From Microbulbifer elongatus (GTDB lineage: Bacteria > Pseudomonadota > Gammaproteobacteria > Pseudomonadales > Cellvibrionaceae), in contig NZ_JAIVKJ010000001.1 in NCBI RefSeq assembly GCF_020524885.1, positions 806,001 to 870,000 of the forward strand: a stretch of 64,000 nt of DNA, written 5' to 3'. Under the pieces are notes generated by a model. The model was not told the DNA's origin and did no database searches. It saw nothing but the letters and a program-made list of their open reading frames with translations. The translations under genes were made by a program, and so were the position numbers. Shown here piece after piece: positions 43,164 to 52,254 of the stretch (positions within the stretch are counted from its first letter, which is position 1; each line of letters begins with the position of its first letter).

Positions 43164-44027
43164 ATGAATCACTCCCCCCGTGAAATTACCCTCGATCTCC
43201 AGGGCAATACCATTGCTGCGCGCCAGTGGGGCGACCCGTCGGGTGTGCCGGTGCTGGCGCTGCACGGCTGGTTGGATAACTGCGCCAGCTTTGATGCCAT
43301 GGCGCCATTTCTCGAAAGCCTGAATCTGGTGGCGGTGGATATGGCCGGCCACGGCCAGAGCTATCACCGCCACCGGGATGCCAACTACACCGTATGGACG
43401 GAAATCGAAGACGTGCTGGGCATGGCCGACGCGCTGGGTTGGGAGGAGTTTTCCATACTTGCACACTCCCGCGGTGCGGTGATTGGCACCATTGCCGCCG
43501 CTACCTTCCCGGAGCGGATCAAGCGCCTGGCGTTGATCGACGGACTGGTGCCGCCGCCCAGTTCCGATGCCGAGGCGCCGGAGACGTTGCGCAAGGGGAT
43601 CGAGCAGCGTGCACGTTACCGGGCGCGCAAGTCGAAAGTGTTCGAGTCCCTGGAAGTGGCTACGGTGGCGCGCAAGAACGGGTTGTTCAAGCTGAGTGAT
43701 GATGCCGCGCGCCGGTTGGTGTTGCGCGGGGTGCGCCCCTGTGAGGGCGGTTATATCTGGAGCAATGATCCCCAGTTGATGGCTAGCTCGCTGGCGAAAC
43801 TCAACGAGGCGCAGGTGCTCGCGTTTCTGGATCGCGCCACTATGCCAATTCGGTTGGCACTGGGGAAGGTGGGTATTCAGGGGATGATAGAGCGCATACG
43901 CCCGATTGCCGAGCTGCATCCCAATATCGAGTTGCGGGAGTTTGCCGGCGGCCACCACCTGCATATGGAAGGGAGTGCCGAGACGATTGCCCGCTGGTTT
44001 TTGCCATTTCTCGAAAGCGGCCACTGA
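43164..44027 (+). CDS. Alpha/beta hydrolase
   Basis: A 287-residue cytosolic alpha/beta hydrolase. The oxyanion-hole strand is VPVLALHGWLDNCASFD, the nucleophile elbow SILAHSRGAVIGTIAA, and the C-terminal His is in EFAGGHHLHMEG. It is related to the serine-hydrolase-like/MEST group and to the hydrolase found next to prmB-aroC in Pseudomonas. Substrate unknown. It is convergent with the CHMI-family gene 18 bases away. Confidence 0.88.
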   Translation: MNHSPREITLDLQGNTIAARQWGDPSGVPVLALHGWLDNCASFDAMAPFLESLNLVAVDMAGHGQSYHRHRDANYTVWTEIEDVLGMADALGWEEFSILAHSRGAVIGTIAAATFPERIKRLALIDGLVPPPSSDAEAPETLRKGIEQRARYRARKSKVFESLEVATVARKNGLFKLSDDAARRLVLRGVRPCEGGYIWSNDPQLMASSLAKLNEAQVLAFLDRATMPIRLALGKVGIQGMIERIRPIAELHPNIELREFAGGHHLHMEGSAETIARWFLPFLESGH

Positions 44028-44045
44028 GCCGCTTACAGAAGGGCG

Positions 44046-44402
44046 TTAGAACGGAATCCGTTTCGAATAACTGGCCTTTTCCATTTCCCGCACTTCCACG
44101 GAAATTTCCGGTACTTCCGGTGCCGCCTCACACAGATAAGTGAAAATGGCCGCGCTCAGGTCTTCTTTCTGCTGCACCGTGCGACCTTCCAGGATACGTA
44201 CTTCAGCGTGAATAAACAGGTTGCTGGAACCTTCGTGGCTTTTGCCGAGTACGAAATCCCGATAGGGGAGGGCGCGGGTTTTGATTGCGCCGGCATTGAA
44301 CAGCCCGGTATCGCTCATTGCCTGCTGGCCATTGCTGACCAGTGCCGGAATAGAAATGCTGTCTTCCAGTTTTTGCGAATACTCAATCACCAGGTGTGGC
44401 AT
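44046..44402 (-). CDS. 5-carboxymethyl-2-hydroxymuconate isomerase family protein (tautomerase superfamily)
   Basis: A 118-residue protein starting MPHLVIEYSQKLED; removal of Met exposes the Pro1 general base of this superfamily. The VRILEGRTVQQKEDLSAAIF region and total length match CHMI. In homoprotocatechuate catabolism CHMI isomerises the ring-cleavage product, but no other genes of that pathway are here, so its role is uncertain. It lies 38 bases downstream of folE on the same strand. Confidence 0.88.
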   Translation of the reverse strand: MPHLVIEYSQKLEDSISIPALVSNGQQAMSDTGLFNAGAIKTRALPYRDFVLGKSHEGSSNLFIHAEVRILEGRTVQQKEDLSAAIFTYLCEAAPEVPEISVEVREMEKASYSKRIPF

Positions 44403-44440
44403 GTCCGGGCTCTCCTCGGGTTGCTAGCCGCTAACCTGGG

Positions 44441-44980
44441 TTAGCGGATCAGTGACAGGAACTCGGTGCGGGTGGCCTGCTGGCTACGGAAAGAGCCGAG
44501 CATGGCAGAGGTTTTCATCACCGAATTCTGTTTCTCCACACCGCGCATCATCATGCACATGTGCTTGGCTTCGATGATCACACCCACGCCAGCGGCACCG
44601 GTAACCTGTTGAATGGTTTCCGCCACCTGTACGGTCAATTGTTCCTGAATCTGCAAACGGCGCGCAAACATGTCTACAATGCGCGCCACCTTGGACAGGC
44701 CCAGCACCTTGCCATCGGGGATGTAGGCAACGTGGGCCTTGCCGATAAACGGCAGCATATGATGCTCGCACATGGAGTAGAGCTCGATATCTTTTACCAG
44801 CACCATTTCACTGCAGTCTGACGGAAAGAGAGCGTCGTTAACAATCTCTTCCACGGTCTGATGGTAGCCGCGCGTCAGGTATTGCATGGCTTTGGCCGCG
44901 CGCAGCGGGGTGTCTTTCAGTCCCGGGCGCTCCAGGTCTTCACCAATGGCTTCGATAATGTGTGCGTAGTGTTCTTTCAT
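44441..44980 (-). CDS. folE: GTP cyclohydrolase I
   Basis: A 179-residue enzyme making dihydroneopterin triphosphate from GTP, the first step of folate synthesis. Zinc and active-site motifs are [23 protein letters not shown] (Cys, His) and [18 protein letters not shown] (Cys, His). [18 protein letters not shown] is the conserved N-terminal helix. ATG 44980 gives the usual pseudomonad-type length (about 181) and has GGAAG upstream; an in-frame extension of 24 residues is probably untranslated. Divergent from prmB. Confidence 0.96.
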   Translation of the reverse strand: MKEHYAHIIEAIGEDLERPGLKDTPLRAAKAMQYLTRGYHQTVEEIVNDALFPSDCSEMVLVKDIELYSMCEHHMLPFIGKAHVAYIPDGKVLGLSKVARIVDMFARRLQIQEQLTVQVAETIQQVTGAAGVGVIIEAKHMCMMMRGVEKQNSVMKTSAMLGSFRSQQATRTEFLSLIR

Positions 44981-45149
44981 CAGTATGCTTCCAACGTCTC
45001 GCCCGCGGGGTTGTTCTGCCATCAATACGCAAACGAACGGGCGTTCGATCACCGGTGAGCCGGTGGGGACGGTCTCGCGACCAGAGGGTGCGCTACCCTA
45101 AGCCTTTGTTACACGGTAGTAAAGCGCCAAAAATTGAGGAATATCGCCA

Positions 45150-46076
45150 ATGATAGAGAAACGGGAGTCCAATTTGCACGAATTGTGTACCGTGCTGGAC
45201 TACATCCGCTGGGGCGCTAGCCGCTTCAATGAGGCTGAGCTGTGGTTTGGTCACGGCACCGACAACGCCTGGGACGAAGCTGTCCTGCTGGTCACCCATG
45301 CGTTGCATCTGCCGGTGGACAGTAAGCCGGAGATTCTCTCCGCCCGGCTGACCATGGAAGAGCGGCGGGATGTGATGACCTTGCTGGAAAAGCGCGTGAA
45401 TGAGCGCTTACCTGCGCCTTATCTCACCAACGAGGCCTGGTTCTGCGATCTGCCATTTTATGTGGACGAGCGTGTACTGGTGCCGAGATCTCCAATTGGT
45501 GAACTGATTCGAAACCGCTTTGAACCCTGGTTGCCTCAGGAGCCGCTGGCGATACTCGACCTGTGCTGCGGCAGTGGCTGTATCGGGATCGCCTGTGCCG
45601 ACACCTTTCCCGGCGCGCGGGTAGACCTCAGCGACATTTCCGCAGATGCGATTGAAGTGGCGCAGATCAATATCAATCGCCACCAGCTGAACGACGAAGT
45701 GCGCGCAGTGCAGTCCGACCTGTTCGCTGGCCTGCAGGGCTGCAGCTACGACCTGATCGTGAGCAATCCGCCCTATGTGGATGCCCGTGACCTCGCGGAA
45801 ATGCCGGCGGAATACCACGCAGAACCCGGGTTGGCGCTGGGCTCCGGAGATGACGGCCTCGATTTCACCCGCCGCCTGCTTCTGGAAGCGCCGGACTATC
45901 TGCAACCGGAAGGTATTCTGGTCTGCGAGGTGGGCAACAGCTGGGAGGCGCTGGAGCAGGCGTATCCGCGGGTGCCGTTTTTCTGGCCTGAACTGGAAGA
46001 CGGCGGCCACGGGGTGTTTGTAATGAGCCGGGAAGACCTGCTGGCGTGCCGGGAGTTTTTTGAGGCAGGCGCCTGA
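45150..46076 (+). CDS. prmB: Ribosomal protein L3 N5-glutamine methyltransferase
   Basis: A 308-residue SAM-dependent methyltransferase that modifies a Gln of ribosomal protein L3. The SAM motif is ILDLCCGSGCIGIACAD and the catalytic NPPY is in LIVSNPPYVDARDLAEMP. The N-terminal region with VPRSPIGELI matches PrmB rather than PrmC. It is usually next to aroC in gammaproteobacteria, as here. Confidence 0.96.
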   Translation: MIEKRESNLHELCTVLDYIRWGASRFNEAELWFGHGTDNAWDEAVLLVTHALHLPVDSKPEILSARLTMEERRDVMTLLEKRVNERLPAPYLTNEAWFCDLPFYVDERVLVPRSPIGELIRNRFEPWLPQEPLAILDLCCGSGCIGIACADTFPGARVDLSDISADAIEVAQININRHQLNDEVRAVQSDLFAGLQGCSYDLIVSNPPYVDARDLAEMPAEYHAEPGLALGSGDDGLDFTRRLLLEAPDYLQPEGILVCEVGNSWEALEQAYPRVPFFWPELEDGGHGVFVMSREDLLACREFFEAGA

Positions 46077-46122
46077 GGCGCCATAAAGAATAACTATGCA
46101 GGAAGGTGGCGACGGAATCCTC

Positions 46123-46128
46123 TATAAT
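46123..46128 (+). promoter_or_regulatory. -10 box upstream of aroC
   Basis: TATAAT 46 bases before the aroC ATG, followed by GCGCGC. No good -35 hexamer is present at 16-18 bases (AGGAAG), so activity is uncertain. Confidence 0.45.
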
Positions 46129-46173
46129 GCGCGCCTTTCATCGAATAATTCACTGGGGTAGGGAATACCGGAT

Positions 46174-47274
46174 ATGTCGGGCAATACATTTGGCAAGCTG
46201 TTCTGTGTCACCACATTTGGCGAGAGCCACGGCCACGCGCTGGGCTGTATTGTCGATGGCTGCCCTCCGGGACTGGAAATCACCGCTGAGGAAATCCAGC
46301 TGGAGCTGGACCGCCGCAAGCCCGGTACCTCCCGCTATACGACCCAGCGCCGCGAAGCAGACCAGGTCAAAATCCTCTCAGGTGTGTTTGAAGGCAAGAC
46401 GACCGGAACCCCCATCGGGCTGCTGATCGAAAATACCGACCAGCGTTCCAAAGACTACGCCAATATCGCCGAACAGATCCGCCCCGCCCACGCTGATTAT
46501 ACCTACTGGGCGAAATATGGTCTGCGGGATTACCGCGGTGGTGGTCGCTCTTCTGCGCGGGAAACTGCGATGCGTGTTGCCGCCGGTGCGATCGCCAAGA
46601 AGTGGCTGAAGCAGCAGTTCGGGATTGAAGTGCGCGGCTACCTGTCCCAGCTGGGCCCGATTAAAGTGGAAGCCCTGGACTGGTCGCAGGTAGATCAGAA
46701 TCCGTTCTTCTGCCCGGACGCGTCAAAAGTGTCGGAAATGGAAGAGTACATGCAGGCACTGATTAAGGAGGGCAACTCCATCGGTGCGCGTATCTCTGTT
46801 CACGCCAGCGGTGTGCCGGCAGGTCTCGGTGAGCCAATTTTTGATCGTCTGGATGCAGACCTGGCCCACGCACTGATGAGTATCAATGCGGTAAAAGGCG
46901 TGGAGATCGGAGCCGGCTTCGCTTCTGTAGAGCAGAAGGGTACCGAACACCGCGATGAAATTACCGAGGAAGGCTTCCAGTCCAACAATGCCGGTGGCGT
47001 GCTGGGGGGGATTTCCAGTGGCCAGGAGTTGATTGCGCACATTGCACTCAAGCCCACGTCCAGTCTGCGTATTCCTGGCAAGAGTCTGGATACCAATGGC
47101 AATCCGATCGAGGTGGTAACCAAGGGCCGTCACGATCCGTGTGTCGGTATTCGTGCGACACCCATTGCCGAGGCGATGATGGCGTTGGTGTTGATCGACC
47201 ATGTGATGCGCCAGCGCGCGCAGAATGGCGACGTGGAATTTGGTTTGAAAATTCCGGCGGGCGAGCCCGTATAA
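46174..47274 (+). CDS. aroC: Chorismate synthase
   Basis: A 366-residue FMN-dependent enzyme making chorismate from 5-enolpyruvylshikimate 3-phosphate, the last shared step of aromatic biosynthesis. Signatures are the start [40 protein letters not shown] and [22 protein letters not shown], all in order. ATG 46174 has GGTAGGGA upstream. A strong terminator follows. Confidence 0.98.
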   Translation: MSGNTFGKLFCVTTFGESHGHALGCIVDGCPPGLEITAEEIQLELDRRKPGTSRYTTQRREADQVKILSGVFEGKTTGTPIGLLIENTDQRSKDYANIAEQIRPAHADYTYWAKYGLRDYRGGGRSSARETAMRVAAGAIAKKWLKQQFGIEVRGYLSQLGPIKVEALDWSQVDQNPFFCPDASKVSEMEEYMQALIKEGNSIGARISVHASGVPAGLGEPIFDRLDADLAHALMSINAVKGVEIGAGFASVEQKGTEHRDEITEEGFQSNNAGGVLGGISSGQELIAHIALKPTSSLRIPGKSLDTNGNPIEVVTKGRHDPCVGIRATPIAEAMMALVLIDHVMRQRAQNGDVEFGLKIPAGEPV

Positions 47275-47295
47275 GGCACATGTGATTCGAGCAAT

Positions 47296-47332
47296 AAAAA
47301 AGGCGGAGCGCTGAAAACGCTCCGCCTTTTTT
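47296..47332. terminator. Terminator after aroC
   Basis: AAAAAAGGCGGAGCG-(7 nt)-CGCTCCGCCTTTTTT, a perfect 15-bp stem with T6 on both strands. A related terminator is at 48884-48926. Confidence 0.93.
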
Positions 47333-47386
47333 GTGCCTGCTTTCCTGTTTATGCCCGTTTTACCGGAGCTAACAGTAGTGTGTCGC

Positions 47387-47455
47387 TTACAGGTGCAGGT
47401 TCAGGCCGAGGTAAGGGCCTTTGATTTCCAGGTCGCTTCGCAGGGCGTCCAGTTC
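47387..47455 (-). pseudogene. 3'-end fragment of the outer-membrane beta-barrel gene
   Basis: Read on the minus strand this encodes ELDALRSDLEIKGPYLGLNL, then HL and a stop. It is almost identical to the last 22 codons of the intact gene at 48946-49683 (ELDALQSDLEIK...). DNA similarity covers about 71 bases (47385-47455 against 48944-49014) with about five changes and stops sharply upstream. It is not expressed as a protein; it marks a duplication or insertion event. Confidence 0.88.
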
Positions 47456-47505
47456 TAATTCATGTTGGGGGGAGGCTATAGAGATGACTGAGATTCTCGC
47501 CCTGG

Positions 47506-47826
47506 TCACATCGATAGGATTTGGGCGGCAGGACAGTCCCACGTATCGACAGTAGTCGCGTTTATCGCTTCCTTAAGAACATGCGCTCGCTCCCTGGCTT
47601 CGACTAGCCCTAAGGCGTAATAGGCCTCTGCAAGATCGCTGGCGGGTAAGCGTTGGCTTAAATTCTCTTCAATGTAAGCTCTTTGTACTTCACGGCTGCC
47701 ATCAAGGCGGGAGGCCTCCGTCAATATATTGCACAGCATATCAGCATCATCTGGTTTTTTACCCGAGGAGCAGCCGTAAGTGCTAAGGAGAAATAGTAAG
47801 AGGCTAGTCTTAATTGTCGCTTGCAT
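47506..47826 (-). CDS. Small predicted lipoprotein, function unknown
   Basis: A 106-residue protein with an N-terminal hydrophobic segment and lipobox-like STYGC at about residue 19, then a soluble helical part (AYIEENLSQRLPASDLAEAYYALGLVEARERAHVL) with Cys residues at ~32 and ~98. It is AT-richer than the neighbouring aroC. It belongs to the insert between the fragment and the intact outer-membrane gene. No family recognised. Confidence 0.65.
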   Translation of the reverse strand: MQATIKTSLLLFLLSTYGCSSGKKPDDADMLCNILTEASRLDGSREVQRAYIEENLSQRLPASDLAEAYYALGLVEARERAHVLKEAINATTVDTWDCPAAQILSM

Positions 47827-47905
47827 TCTGGTAGACGAGTATAAAGTGGTCGAGTAAGGTTAAGGCTTTCCCTCGTTAAAATCTATCGAAACTAGGGAGG
47901 GTTTC

Positions 47906-48553
47906 ATGTCCATATCCCAATTAAATGAGTATGAGAAAAAAGAATTGGTAAAAAATATTCTGGGGAATAATTTTCACGTAGTTGGAAATCGCTTTCCAGT
48001 ATTTAGCAGGATGCTGGATGGATTGGCGTATTTGAACGACAGTTTGACTGCAGCAGAATTGGTTCCAACTTTGAGTCGGTTTTTATCTGGATCAATTTCG
48101 TCATCCGTATTTTCAGCAGCCTCATTTATGGCTGCTGTGGTACAGCCGCTTCAGAACTTTATAAACTTGGTTAATGTCAACGAAACCGGACTGCGAATGT
48201 ATTCTTACCGAGCGGTGGCTTATACCTTGACGGCCTGGGCATTTGGTAAACCTGTACCAAGTCAGTCTGCGCGAATTATGGTGAATCTAGGGTCGGGAGA
48301 TTTCAGGGCAACCGGCCGGGAGCGTTATAGCAAAGTCTGGGAGGAGACGTCTCGCAACGTTCTATTGAGCCTGCGCCAGGTTTGCCTGGCAAAAAATATT
48401 TCGGAAGCTCATCTGAAGGTAATCTTCAAGGCGCTGGGTAATGGAGAGCCTTCTCGCCTTTCTCGCCATATTCTTGTGGGGTTTGAGGGGCGGTTGAATA
48501 CAACGGTGCGAAATATTTGGAGAAGCGGCTATTCGATTGGCTACCCCGGGTAG
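47906..48553 (+). CDS. Orphan protein of unknown function
   Basis: A 215-residue protein with a good start (ATG 47906 after AGGGAGGG). The N-terminus is charged and helical (SISQLNEYEKKELVKNILG). Residues ~45-90 are Ser/Ala-rich and mildly hydrophobic (LSRFLSGSISSSVFSAASF), and the C-terminal part is basic (HLKVIFKALGNGEPSRLSRHIL). There is no signal peptide or recognised domain. It is AT-rich in DNA and lies in the insert with the following small membrane protein. A toxin or effector role is conceivable but unsupported. Confidence 0.65.
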   Translation: MSISQLNEYEKKELVKNILGNNFHVVGNRFPVFSRMLDGLAYLNDSLTAAELVPTLSRFLSGSISSSVFSAASFMAAVVQPLQNFINLVNVNETGLRMYSYRAVAYTLTAWAFGKPVPSQSARIMVNLGSGDFRATGRERYSKVWEETSRNVLLSLRQVCLAKNISEAHLKVIFKALGNGEPSRLSRHILVGFEGRLNTTVRNIWRSGYSIGYPG

Positions 48554-48563
48554 GTCTCAAGAT

Positions 48564-48836
48564 TTGAAAAAAATAGGCTGCTACATTGGCTTTTTCATGT
48601 TCGCGCTGCTTTCCATTTTTCTGGTGGGAAAGGGATCCATAGCTTTTCCTGGTCGCTACGGTGGGAGTCCGAGTGTCGTGGATGGGTTCGCGCTGATCTT
48701 GATGGGCGTATTACCACTAGTTATCGCCATTTCCTTCTTGCTGGAGGTGCATTGGCCGTACATCGCGCGTCGAATTGGTGGTGGGTTACTGCTCTCTGGG
48801 TTCTTGATTGCGTTTGCCGGTTTTATGGTGGGTTAG
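48564..48836 (+). CDS. Small membrane protein of unknown function
   Basis: A 90-residue protein with three hydrophobic segments (IGCYIGFFMFALLSIFLV, GFALILMGVLPLVIAISFLL, and GGGLLLSGFLIAFAGFMVG). The TTG at 48564 (MKKIGCY) with GGTAGGT upstream is the best start; another TTG at 48537 would overlap the preceding gene by 17 bases. It immediately follows the orphan 215-residue gene, so the two may be cotranscribed. No family recognised. Confidence 0.55.
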   Translation: MKKIGCYIGFFMFALLSIFLVGKGSIAFPGRYGGSPSVVDGFALILMGVLPLVIAISFLLEVHWPYIARRIGGGLLLSGFLIAFAGFMVG

Positions 48837-48883
48837 ACGTATTATTGTTTATGTTTGCGCTTTGGAGTGTTCCATTTAAGCGA

Positions 48884-48926
48884 CATAAAAAAGGCGAAGC
48901 GCCAAAAGCGCTCCGCCTTTTTTATG
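48884..48926. terminator. Terminator at the 3' end of the outer-membrane gene
   Basis: CATAAAAAAGGCG...CGCCTTTTTTATG forms a long near-perfect stem with T6 tracts on both strands, serving the convergent small membrane gene and the outer-membrane gene. It closely resembles the aroC terminator. Confidence 0.9.
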
Positions 48927-48945
48927 TGCGGCTGTAACGCAGCGC

Positions 48946-49683
48946 TTACAGGTGCAGGTTCAGGCCGAGGTAAGGGCCTTTGATTTCCAGATCGCTCTGC
49001 AGTGCGTCCAGTTCCTGTACATCCAGGGTCATGGAGCGGTAACCGGCTTCGATGGCGAAATCCAGCGCGGGTACAAAGTCCCAGCGAATTTTTGCAGTGA
49101 TGTCGGTGTGGCTGTCGCCCTTGTAGCCGGTGCCATTGCCCTGGGCGATGATGGACCAGCCGGTAAAGGGCAGGTCGAAGCGAGCCATGCCATAGACCAT
49201 CGGCAGCACGCCGGAGAGTTCGATGTTATCGGATTGCAGGTCGCTGGTGGCAGTCAGTTCGCCACTGTACTGGCGCGCGGTCAGGCCCAGGTCCAGGTTC
49301 ACCCAGTTGTCCAGAATTTCGTAGTACAGGGTGGCATCGGTGTGGGTCAGGTTGATATCCGCAGTCACATCGGAGCCGACAAAGAAAGTCTCGTCACCGA
49401 AGGTGACGTTCTCGCTCAGCATGGCGGTGCCATTGGTCTCGATGCTGCTGTGGGCTACCAGAATGTTCGGGATCAACGGAACCGGGTGCTCCAGTGCGGC
49501 CTGGATGAAGGTTGCGTTGTCTTCGGCGAGGGTGAACTCGTCCACGTTGAAGTCGTCAACACCGATGGCGCCGGTGTAGGCAGGCTTCCAGCTGCCCAGG
49601 GTGGCGTCAAAACCGAGGATGGTATCGGCACTGGCAGAAACGGAAGCCAGTGTGGCGCAGAGTGCCAGGGTTATTTTTTTCAT
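48946..49683 (-). CDS. TIGR04219-type outer-membrane beta-barrel protein
   Basis: A 245-residue protein with a signal peptide (residues 1-19, SVSASA|DTILGFDATLG). Alternating beta strands such as DATLYYEILDNWVNLDLGLTARQY, GMARFDLPFTGWSIIAQGNG and TAKIRWDFVPALDFAIEAGYRSMTLDV are typical, ending in YLGLNLHL, close to an outer-membrane C-terminal signature. It matches the TIGR04219 outer-membrane beta-barrel family; the role is unknown. Its last ~70 bases are duplicated at 47385-47455. Confidence 0.88.
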   Translation of the reverse strand: MKKITLALCATLASVSASADTILGFDATLGSWKPAYTGAIGVDDFNVDEFTLAEDNATFIQAALEHPVPLIPNILVAHSSIETNGTAMLSENVTFGDETFFVGSDVTADINLTHTDATLYYEILDNWVNLDLGLTARQYSGELTATSDLQSDNIELSGVLPMVYGMARFDLPFTGWSIIAQGNGTGYKGDSHTDITAKIRWDFVPALDFAIEAGYRSMTLDVQELDALQSDLEIKGPYLGLNLHL

Positions 49684-49789
49684 TTGGAGTCTCTCCCGTT
49701 GAATTCCGCGGCAGATTCTACAGGGTTTTGATGAAATTTCCCTGACTGGATTCGTGTAATCGCGATCTTTTCACACTGTGATACCCGGT

Positions 49790-50668
49790 TTACAGGCCGC
49801 GCGCTTCCTTGAACAGGAGTTGTTGCAGAGCATTGGCCGCATTGCTGAGGGTGCGATTGCGATGGTAGATGATGCCCAGATTTCGCACGATGCTCAGTTG
49901 CGGCATCGGCAGTTCGGCGAGGCTGTCGTCAATCAGGGTTTTTGGCAGCACGCTCCAACCGAGGCCGACCCCGGCCATCATCTTGATCGTTTCCAGAAAG
50001 TTGGTGGCCAGTTTGGCGGTCAGCTTGAGACCGTGGGCGTCGAACTCGCGTTTGATCAGCCTTCCGGTATAGGTATTCATATCCGGCAGAATCGCCGGGT
50101 ACCGGGCAAGTGCCGGCAGATCCAGCTCGGGCATCTGCGCCAGTGGGTGATCCGGTGCCGCCACCACCACACAGGGATCGGGCCATATGATCTGTGCGTT
50201 CAGGCTCGGGTAGTCCTTGAGTGCCAGGGTAACCACGGCGAGTTCGTACTCCCCGGCCATCAGCGCCTCGTAGGCCTGTTCCGAGTCGAGGAAGTCGATA
50301 TCCAGGGCAACGTCCGGATAGAGGTTGCTGAATTCCCGCAGTACCGGCGGCAGGTGGTGCAGGCCGACGTGATGGCTGGTGGCGATACGCAGGCTACCGC
50401 CGATGGTTTCCCCCAGGCTGCGCAGCTCGTGTTCGGCATCGCTCACTTCGTTAAGGATGTGGCGGGCGCGGGGTAACAGGGCGCGTCCGGCGTTGGTGAG
50501 CTGCAACTTGCGCCCGATACGGTCAAACAGAGGGGTGCCGAGCTGTTGCTCGAGAGAGGCCAGGCGCTTGCTGACCGCAGGCTGGGTGAGGTGCAGCTGT
50601 TCGGCGGCTTCCGATACGGAGCCCTGTTCTGAAATGGCGAGAAAGGCCCTGAGCCACTGGATTTCCAT
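49790..50668 (-). CDS. LysR-family regulator divergent from leuCDB
   Basis: A 292-residue LysR protein with an N-terminal HTH (IQWLRAFLAISEQGSVSEAAEQLHLTQPAVSKRLASLEQQLG) and an effector domain from ~90. The gene is divergent from leuC with 125 bases between, and a LysR-type dyad lies in the gap; it likely controls the leucine genes as an activator, as suggested for similarly placed LysR genes in pseudomonads. The effector (possibly an isopropylmalate) is not known here. Confidence 0.9.
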   Translation of the reverse strand: MEIQWLRAFLAISEQGSVSEAAEQLHLTQPAVSKRLASLEQQLGTPLFDRIGRKLQLTNAGRALLPRARHILNEVSDAEHELRSLGETIGGSLRIATSHHVGLHHLPPVLREFSNLYPDVALDIDFLDSEQAYEALMAGEYELAVVTLALKDYPSLNAQIIWPDPCVVVAAPDHPLAQMPELDLPALARYPAILPDMNTYTGRLIKREFDAHGLKLTAKLATNFLETIKMMAGVGLGWSVLPKTLIDDSLAELPMPQLSIVRNLGIIYHRNRTLSNAANALQQLLFKEARGL

Positions 50669-50697
50669 AATGCTTCTCTAAAACGCCGCTTTCGGGT

Positions 50698-50724
50698 ATT
50701 CCAAAAACGAATGCGCCATATAAT
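50698..50724 (+). promoter_or_regulatory. LysR-type dyad and -10 box for leuC
   Basis: ATTC-N7-GAAT (50698-50712) is a T-N11-A dyad. TATAAT at 50719-50724 is a -10, but the matching -35 (GTATTC near 50696) is poor and overlaps the dyad, suggesting activator dependence. Confidence 0.5.
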
Positions 50725-50793
50725 AAATATAAATTGATGTTATTCAATGCCCCCCCTAGACTCCCGCATGTTATCCATAGAGGAGATGGGGCT

Positions 50794-52254
50794 ATGGGCC
50801 ACCCTGAGAAACATAAAGAAAACAAAAAACAGACGCTCTACGACAAGCTCTGGCAAGACCACCTGGTCAAAAGCCGCGAAGACGGCACCGCACTGATCTA
50901 TATCGACCGTCACCTGATTCACGAAGTGACCTCTCCTCAGGCCTTTGAAGGTCTACGCCTGGCTGGTCGCAAGCCCTGGCGCACAGATTCCGTGGTGGCT
51001 ACGCCAGACCACAATGTGCCGTCAGACGCCGCTGAGCGGGCCGGTGGTATCGCGGGGATTCAGGACGAAGTGTCCCGTATTCAGGTGCAGACCCTGGATG
51101 AGAACTGCAAGGATTTCGGTATCGTCGAGTTCGGTATCAACGATCCCGGTCAGGGCATTGTGCATGTGATCGGGCCCGAGACCGGTGCGACCCTGCCGGG
51201 TATGACCGTGGTGTGTGGCGATTCCCACACTTCTACCCACGGTGCGCTGGGCGCGCTCGCCCACGGTATCGGTACCTCGGAGGTGGAGCACGTGATGGCC
51301 ACCCAGTGTCTGATCCAGAAGAAAATGAAGAACATGCTGGTGCGTGTGGACGGTGAACTCGGTCCGGGCGTAACCGCGAAAGACGTGGTGCTGGCGATTA
51401 TCGGCAAGATCGGCACCGCCGGTGGCACCGGATACGCTATCGAATTTGGCGGTTCCGCCATTCGCGCCATGTCTATGGAAGGTCGCATGACTGTGTGCAA
51501 CATGGCCATCGAAGCCGGTGCCCGCGCGGGCATGGTGGCGGTGGACGATATCACCCTGGAATACGTAAAGGGCAAGCCGTACGCACCCAAGGGTGAGCAG
51601 TGGGAAATGGCGGTAGAAAACTGGAGCCGCCTGCACTCCGATGACGGCGCCCACTTTGATGCGATTGTTGAGCTGAAGGCGGAGGAAATCGAGCCGCAGG
51701 TGAGCTGGGGTACTTCCCCGGAAATGGTGGTGCCGGTAAGCGCGGTAGTGCCGAGCCCGGCGGACGAAAGCGATTCCACCAAGAAAGCCGGTATCGAGCG
51801 TGCGCTCGAATATATGGGCCTTACCGCTGGACAAAAAATTACCGATATCAATCTGGACCGGGTTTTTATCGGCTCCTGCACCAACTCCCGTATTGAAGAC
51901 CTGCGCGCAGCGGCGGCAGTGGCCAAGGGGCACAAGAAAGCTGACAGCGTGAAGCAGGTTCTTGTAGTGCCGGGTTCGCAGTCTGTGAAAGCGCAGGCGG
52001 AAAAAGAAGGCCTGGACAAAGTATTTATCGAAGCGGGATTTGAGTGGCGCGAGCCTTCCTGTTCCATGTGCCTTGCGATGAACGCGGACAAGCTGGGTGC
52101 CGGTGAACACTGTGCATCCACCTCCAACCGCAACTTTGAGGGGCGCCAGGGCTACGGTGGTCGCACTCACCTGGTGAGCCCGAGCATGGCGGCAGCGGCG
52201 GCGATTGCCGGTCACTTTGTCGACGTGCGTGAAATGCAGAAGGAGGCGGTCTGA
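50794..52254 (+). CDS. leuC: 3-isopropylmalate dehydratase large subunit
   Basis: A 486-residue aconitase-type enzyme. The [4Fe-4S] Cys residues are in [18 protein letters not shown] and [38 protein letters not shown] and [28 protein letters not shown] are further signatures. It isomerises 2- to 3-isopropylmalate with LeuD. ATG 50794 has AGAGGAG upstream. The first ~10 residues ([10 protein letters not shown]) extend beyond E. coli LeuC. It overlaps leuD by one base (TGATG). Confidence 0.97.
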   Translation: MGHPEKHKENKKQTLYDKLWQDHLVKSREDGTALIYIDRHLIHEVTSPQAFEGLRLAGRKPWRTDSVVATPDHNVPSDAAERAGGIAGIQDEVSRIQVQTLDENCKDFGIVEFGINDPGQGIVHVIGPETGATLPGMTVVCGDSHTSTHGALGALAHGIGTSEVEHVMATQCLIQKKMKNMLVRVDGELGPGVTAKDVVLAIIGKIGTAGGTGYAIEFGGSAIRAMSMEGRMTVCNMAIEAGARAGMVAVDDITLEYVKGKPYAPKGEQWEMAVENWSRLHSDDGAHFDAIVELKAEEIEPQVSWGTSPEMVVPVSAVVPSPADESDSTKKAGIERALEYMGLTAGQKITDINLDRVFIGSCTNSRIEDLRAAAAVAKGHKKADSVKQVLVVPGSQSVKAQAEKEGLDKVFIEAGFEWREPSCSMCLAMNADKLGAGEHCASTSNRNFEGRQGYGGRTHLVSPSMAAAAAIAGHFVDVREMQKEAV

